NCBI GenBank assembly: GCA_018061375.1
Contig: JAGOUG010000039.1
Coordinates: 1 to 7,717, forward strand
Source: Candidatus Saccharimonadota bacterium
GTDB lineage: Bacteria > Patescibacteriota > Saccharimonadia > Saccharimonadales > UBA7683
Direction of reading: 5' to 3'
Length of the DNA stretch: 7,717 nt
Of this stretch, positions 6,510 to 7,717 are shown one piece after another. The notes below the pieces were generated by a model. The model ran no database searches. It had not been told where the DNA came from and was given only the letters and a program-made list of their open reading frames with translations. The translations under genes were made by a program, and so were the position numbers. The stretch's first letter is position 1; each line of letters begins with the position of its first letter.

Positions 6510-7283
6510 TTACTTTCTGGAGATTTCACGACGTATTACCTCGTTTAATAGTGCACCATGTGATCCGTGAAGTCTAGCAGGTAGCTTGTTAATTGGGAAC
6601 CACCTGGCATCTTTAACTTCGGTATAGTCTGGGGTAAGTGGCATTTGTTTATCGACACGCCAAAGTGCTGCAAAAGTTTCTGCCCACGCATAGGTAGTTG
6701 TTCTGGCATCCGCGACGACACCTTCATATATTATTACTTCAGGTTCGTCTGGTAGCCATAAACCGGCTTCTTCCATATTCTCTCGTCGGCCTGCCGCAAT
6801 ACCATCATCACCCGGGTCAAGAAACCCACCCGCAAAAGCCCACAGGTTATTGTCGCTTCTTAGTACCAATAGTACATGGGGCACTTCCTCATTAGTGATA
6901 ACTATTGGGTCTGCCGTCTTATTTGGTCCTAGCTTCCAATAACTGCCCGTTCCAGTTACTACACCCACGTCAGGATCACACAGCATATCGTACAACCACG
7001 GATGAAGTGGTCTTCCGGCATCATCAAAGTTATAGCCCTGAAGTCTCAATAACCGAAACTCTTCTTCAGTCTGAGGCTTAAGATGCGCATAGCCTGCATC
7101 CCACGGACCTTCGGGTAGGAGCGATATTCTGCCCTCGGCTAATTGTCTGGCAACTTCTTGATTATCAGACGTGAGCCGTTCGCTAGGGTAATCAGGGTAG
7201 ACCTCTCGCTGTTTAACAGTATTGAACACTGCCTGCTTAAGGATCGCTTCTATGTCCGGTTGTTGTTCGAGTTGTTCATTCAT
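6510..7283 (-). CDS. NUDT9-like Nudix hydrolase, predicted ADP-ribose pyrophosphatase
   Basis: Predicted to hydrolyse ADP-ribose to AMP and ribose 5-phosphate in the cytoplasm. The 257 residues align by eye with human NUDT9 and the TRPM2 NUDT9-H domain beyond the Nudix box: YPDYPSER (29-36) before the core, AGRPLHPW (89-96), LGPNKTADPIV (118-128; NUDT9 has WGPNHAADPII), LWAFAGGFLDPGD (147-159; EWAIPGGMVDPGE), VIIYEGVVADARTTTYAW (183-200), and ARWFPINKLPARLHGSH (226-242). The Nudix box runs from G153 to L175. The metal-binding core R167-E168 and E171-E172 is intact, the first consensus Glu is D159, and N169 takes the hydrophobic place after RE. The ATG has GAGGA five bases upstream, and the start overlaps the NadR-like gene by 8 bases (ATGAATGA). 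Nudix family is near certain; the substrate is inferred from NUDT9 likeness. Confidence 0.92.
   Translation of the reverse strand: MNEQLEQQPDIEAILKQAVFNTVKQREVYPDYPSERLTSDNQEVARQLAEGRISLLPEGPWDAGYAHLKPQTEEEFRLLRLQGYNFDDAGRPLHPWLYDMLCDPDVGVVTGTGSYWKLGPNKTADPIVITNEEVPHVLLVLRSDNNLWAFAGGFLDPGDDGIAAGRRENMEEAGLWLPDEPEVIIYEGVVADARTTTYAWAETFAALWRVDKQMPLTPDYTEVKDARWFPINKLPARLHGSHGALLNEVIRREISRK
6539..6542 (-). promoter_or_regulatory. Possible Shine-Dalgarno site for an alternative GTG start of the kinase
   Basis: Read on the minus strand, GAGG lies 9 bases before an in-frame GTG at 6529. It sits inside the Nudix gene's final codons. The preferred ATG at 6502 has only a weak AGAAAG upstream but lies 7 bases past the Nudix stop, which suits re-initiation. 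The two signals conflict. Confidence 0.3.
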
Positions 7284-7717
7284 AAGGTTCCTCAGTAGTT
7301 AGTAGTATATTGGTGTCTATGTATGTCACGGCTTTTTTGAGCCGTTCTTGAACTGAACCTCTCACTACTATGTAGGGTAGTTTACGTGATTTCAGTTCAC
7401 TAATAAACTGCTTGTGCATGTCGTGTCTAATGTATTCACCATCTCTAATGCCATCTTGCACAAAGGGTATTTCGTCTCCAGTGACAATATATAGGTCTGC
7501 CGGTGACTTGACGGCGAGTTCGTCCATTTCCGGTGTGTCATACCCTATGTACCGTCTTTGCCATATTTTCGTTGCAAATGCGTTGGTATCGCAAATGATT
7601 AATCCATTACTGAGTCCCGCCATAGTGTCTTCATATTTTTGTTGAAGTATTGCGATTTCTGTAAAGTCATGAGCTTCCCAGGCATGGTTGCTGGTAAGAA
7701 TAGACTTTGTATAGTAT
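7276..7717 (-). CDS. NadR-like nicotinamide-riboside kinase / AAA-type ATPase, C-terminal part (5' partial)
   Basis: The reading frame is open from the window edge to TGA at 7276-7278, giving 146 visible residues. The ATG at 7623 is internal: the preceding codons read TSNHAWEAHDFTEIAILQQKYED, which fits the family's segment between Walker A and Walker B. LIICDTNAFATKIWQRRYIG (39-58 of the visible part) matches the Walker B region of the ribosylnicotinamide kinase domain of NadR (IDTD, then T and an aromatic/KYEG stretch in E. coli). LYIVTGDEIPFVQDGIRD (75-92) matches the LL...PWVADGLR segment. The family phosphorylates nicotinamide riboside to NMN. The Walker A loop, and any N-terminal adenylyltransferase domain, would lie beyond the right edge, so I cannot say whether this is a stand-alone kinase. 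It is the first visible gene of a minus-strand operon and overlaps the Nudix start by 8 bases. Confidence 0.82.
   Translation of the reverse strand, partial: YYTKSILTSNHAWEAHDFTEIAILQQKYEDTMAGLSNGLIICDTNAFATKIWQRRYIGYDTPEMDELAVKSPADLYIVTGDEIPFVQDGIRDGEYIRHDMHKQFISELKSRKLPYIVVRGSVQERLKKAVTYIDTNILLTTEEPYE
7289..7293 (-). promoter_or_regulatory. Shine-Dalgarno site of the Nudix gene
   Basis: On the minus strand GAGGA precedes the ATG at 7283 by five bases and is embedded in the last codons of the NadR-like gene (TEEPYE). It supports the chosen Nudix start and an operon arrangement. Confidence 0.65.

Noticed and set aside
7328..7345. ACGGCT-TTTTTG-AGCCGT hairpin in the NadR-like gene
   Set aside because: The 6-bp arms are short and within coding sequence, and no T-run follows on either strand. 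It is likely a chance consequence of the codons for ERLKKAV.
7276..7623. Starting the NadR-like gene at the ATG at 7623
   Set aside because: The frame stays open to the window edge, and the upstream residues fit the kinase family, so this would cut off real protein.

Overview
The window looks like an ordinary chromosomal stretch of a small-genome bacterium. My best guess is the Candidate Phyla Radiation, probably Saccharibacteria (TM7). This rests on the N-terminal style of the HtpX protein (MYSQIAANKRKT), the very tight gene packing with overlapping starts and stops, and a NadR-like kinase operon that would suit an organism living on salvaged NAD precursors. It is an inference from sequence style, not a database match. 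TGA is used as a normal stop (2304-2306 and 7276-7278 read on the minus strand), which argues against the CPR lineages that recode UGA as glycine. No rRNA, tRNA, CRISPR array, insertion sequence or phage gene is visible. Coding density is close to complete; the largest gap, 4319-4386, is 68 bases.

Left part, plus strand (1-4318): a chain of four genes, almost certainly one transcript. It holds the 3' end of an unrecognised gene, then htpX (membrane zinc protease, M48B), a six-helix membrane protein of unknown function, and ligA (NAD+-dependent DNA ligase). Junctions are a 4-base gap, a 1-base TAATG overlap and a 4-base ATGA overlap. The ligase is full length with the whole catalytic core and BRCT domain, but all four cysteines of its zinc finger are gone.

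Middle (4319-5550): a 68-base gap with a weak promoter candidate and a good Shine-Dalgarno site, then a 382-residue soluble protein that I do not recognise. It carries a perfect 10-bp inverted repeat inside its coding sequence. A hairpin plus T-run covers its stop codon and lies in the 3' end of the convergent gene.

Right part, minus strand (7717 down to 5522): a three-gene operon with, in transcription order, the C-terminal part of a NadR-like nicotinamide-riboside kinase (cut by the window edge), a Nudix hydrolase that resembles animal NUDT9/TRPM2 ADP-ribose pyrophosphatase along most of its length, and a small-molecule kinase of the aminoglycoside phosphotransferase/choline kinase fold. 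An 8-base overlap and a 7-base gap join them. The first two genes point to NAD precursor and ADP-ribose recycling; the substrate of the third is unknown. The most notable items are the ligase without zinc ligands and this NUDT9-containing operon.
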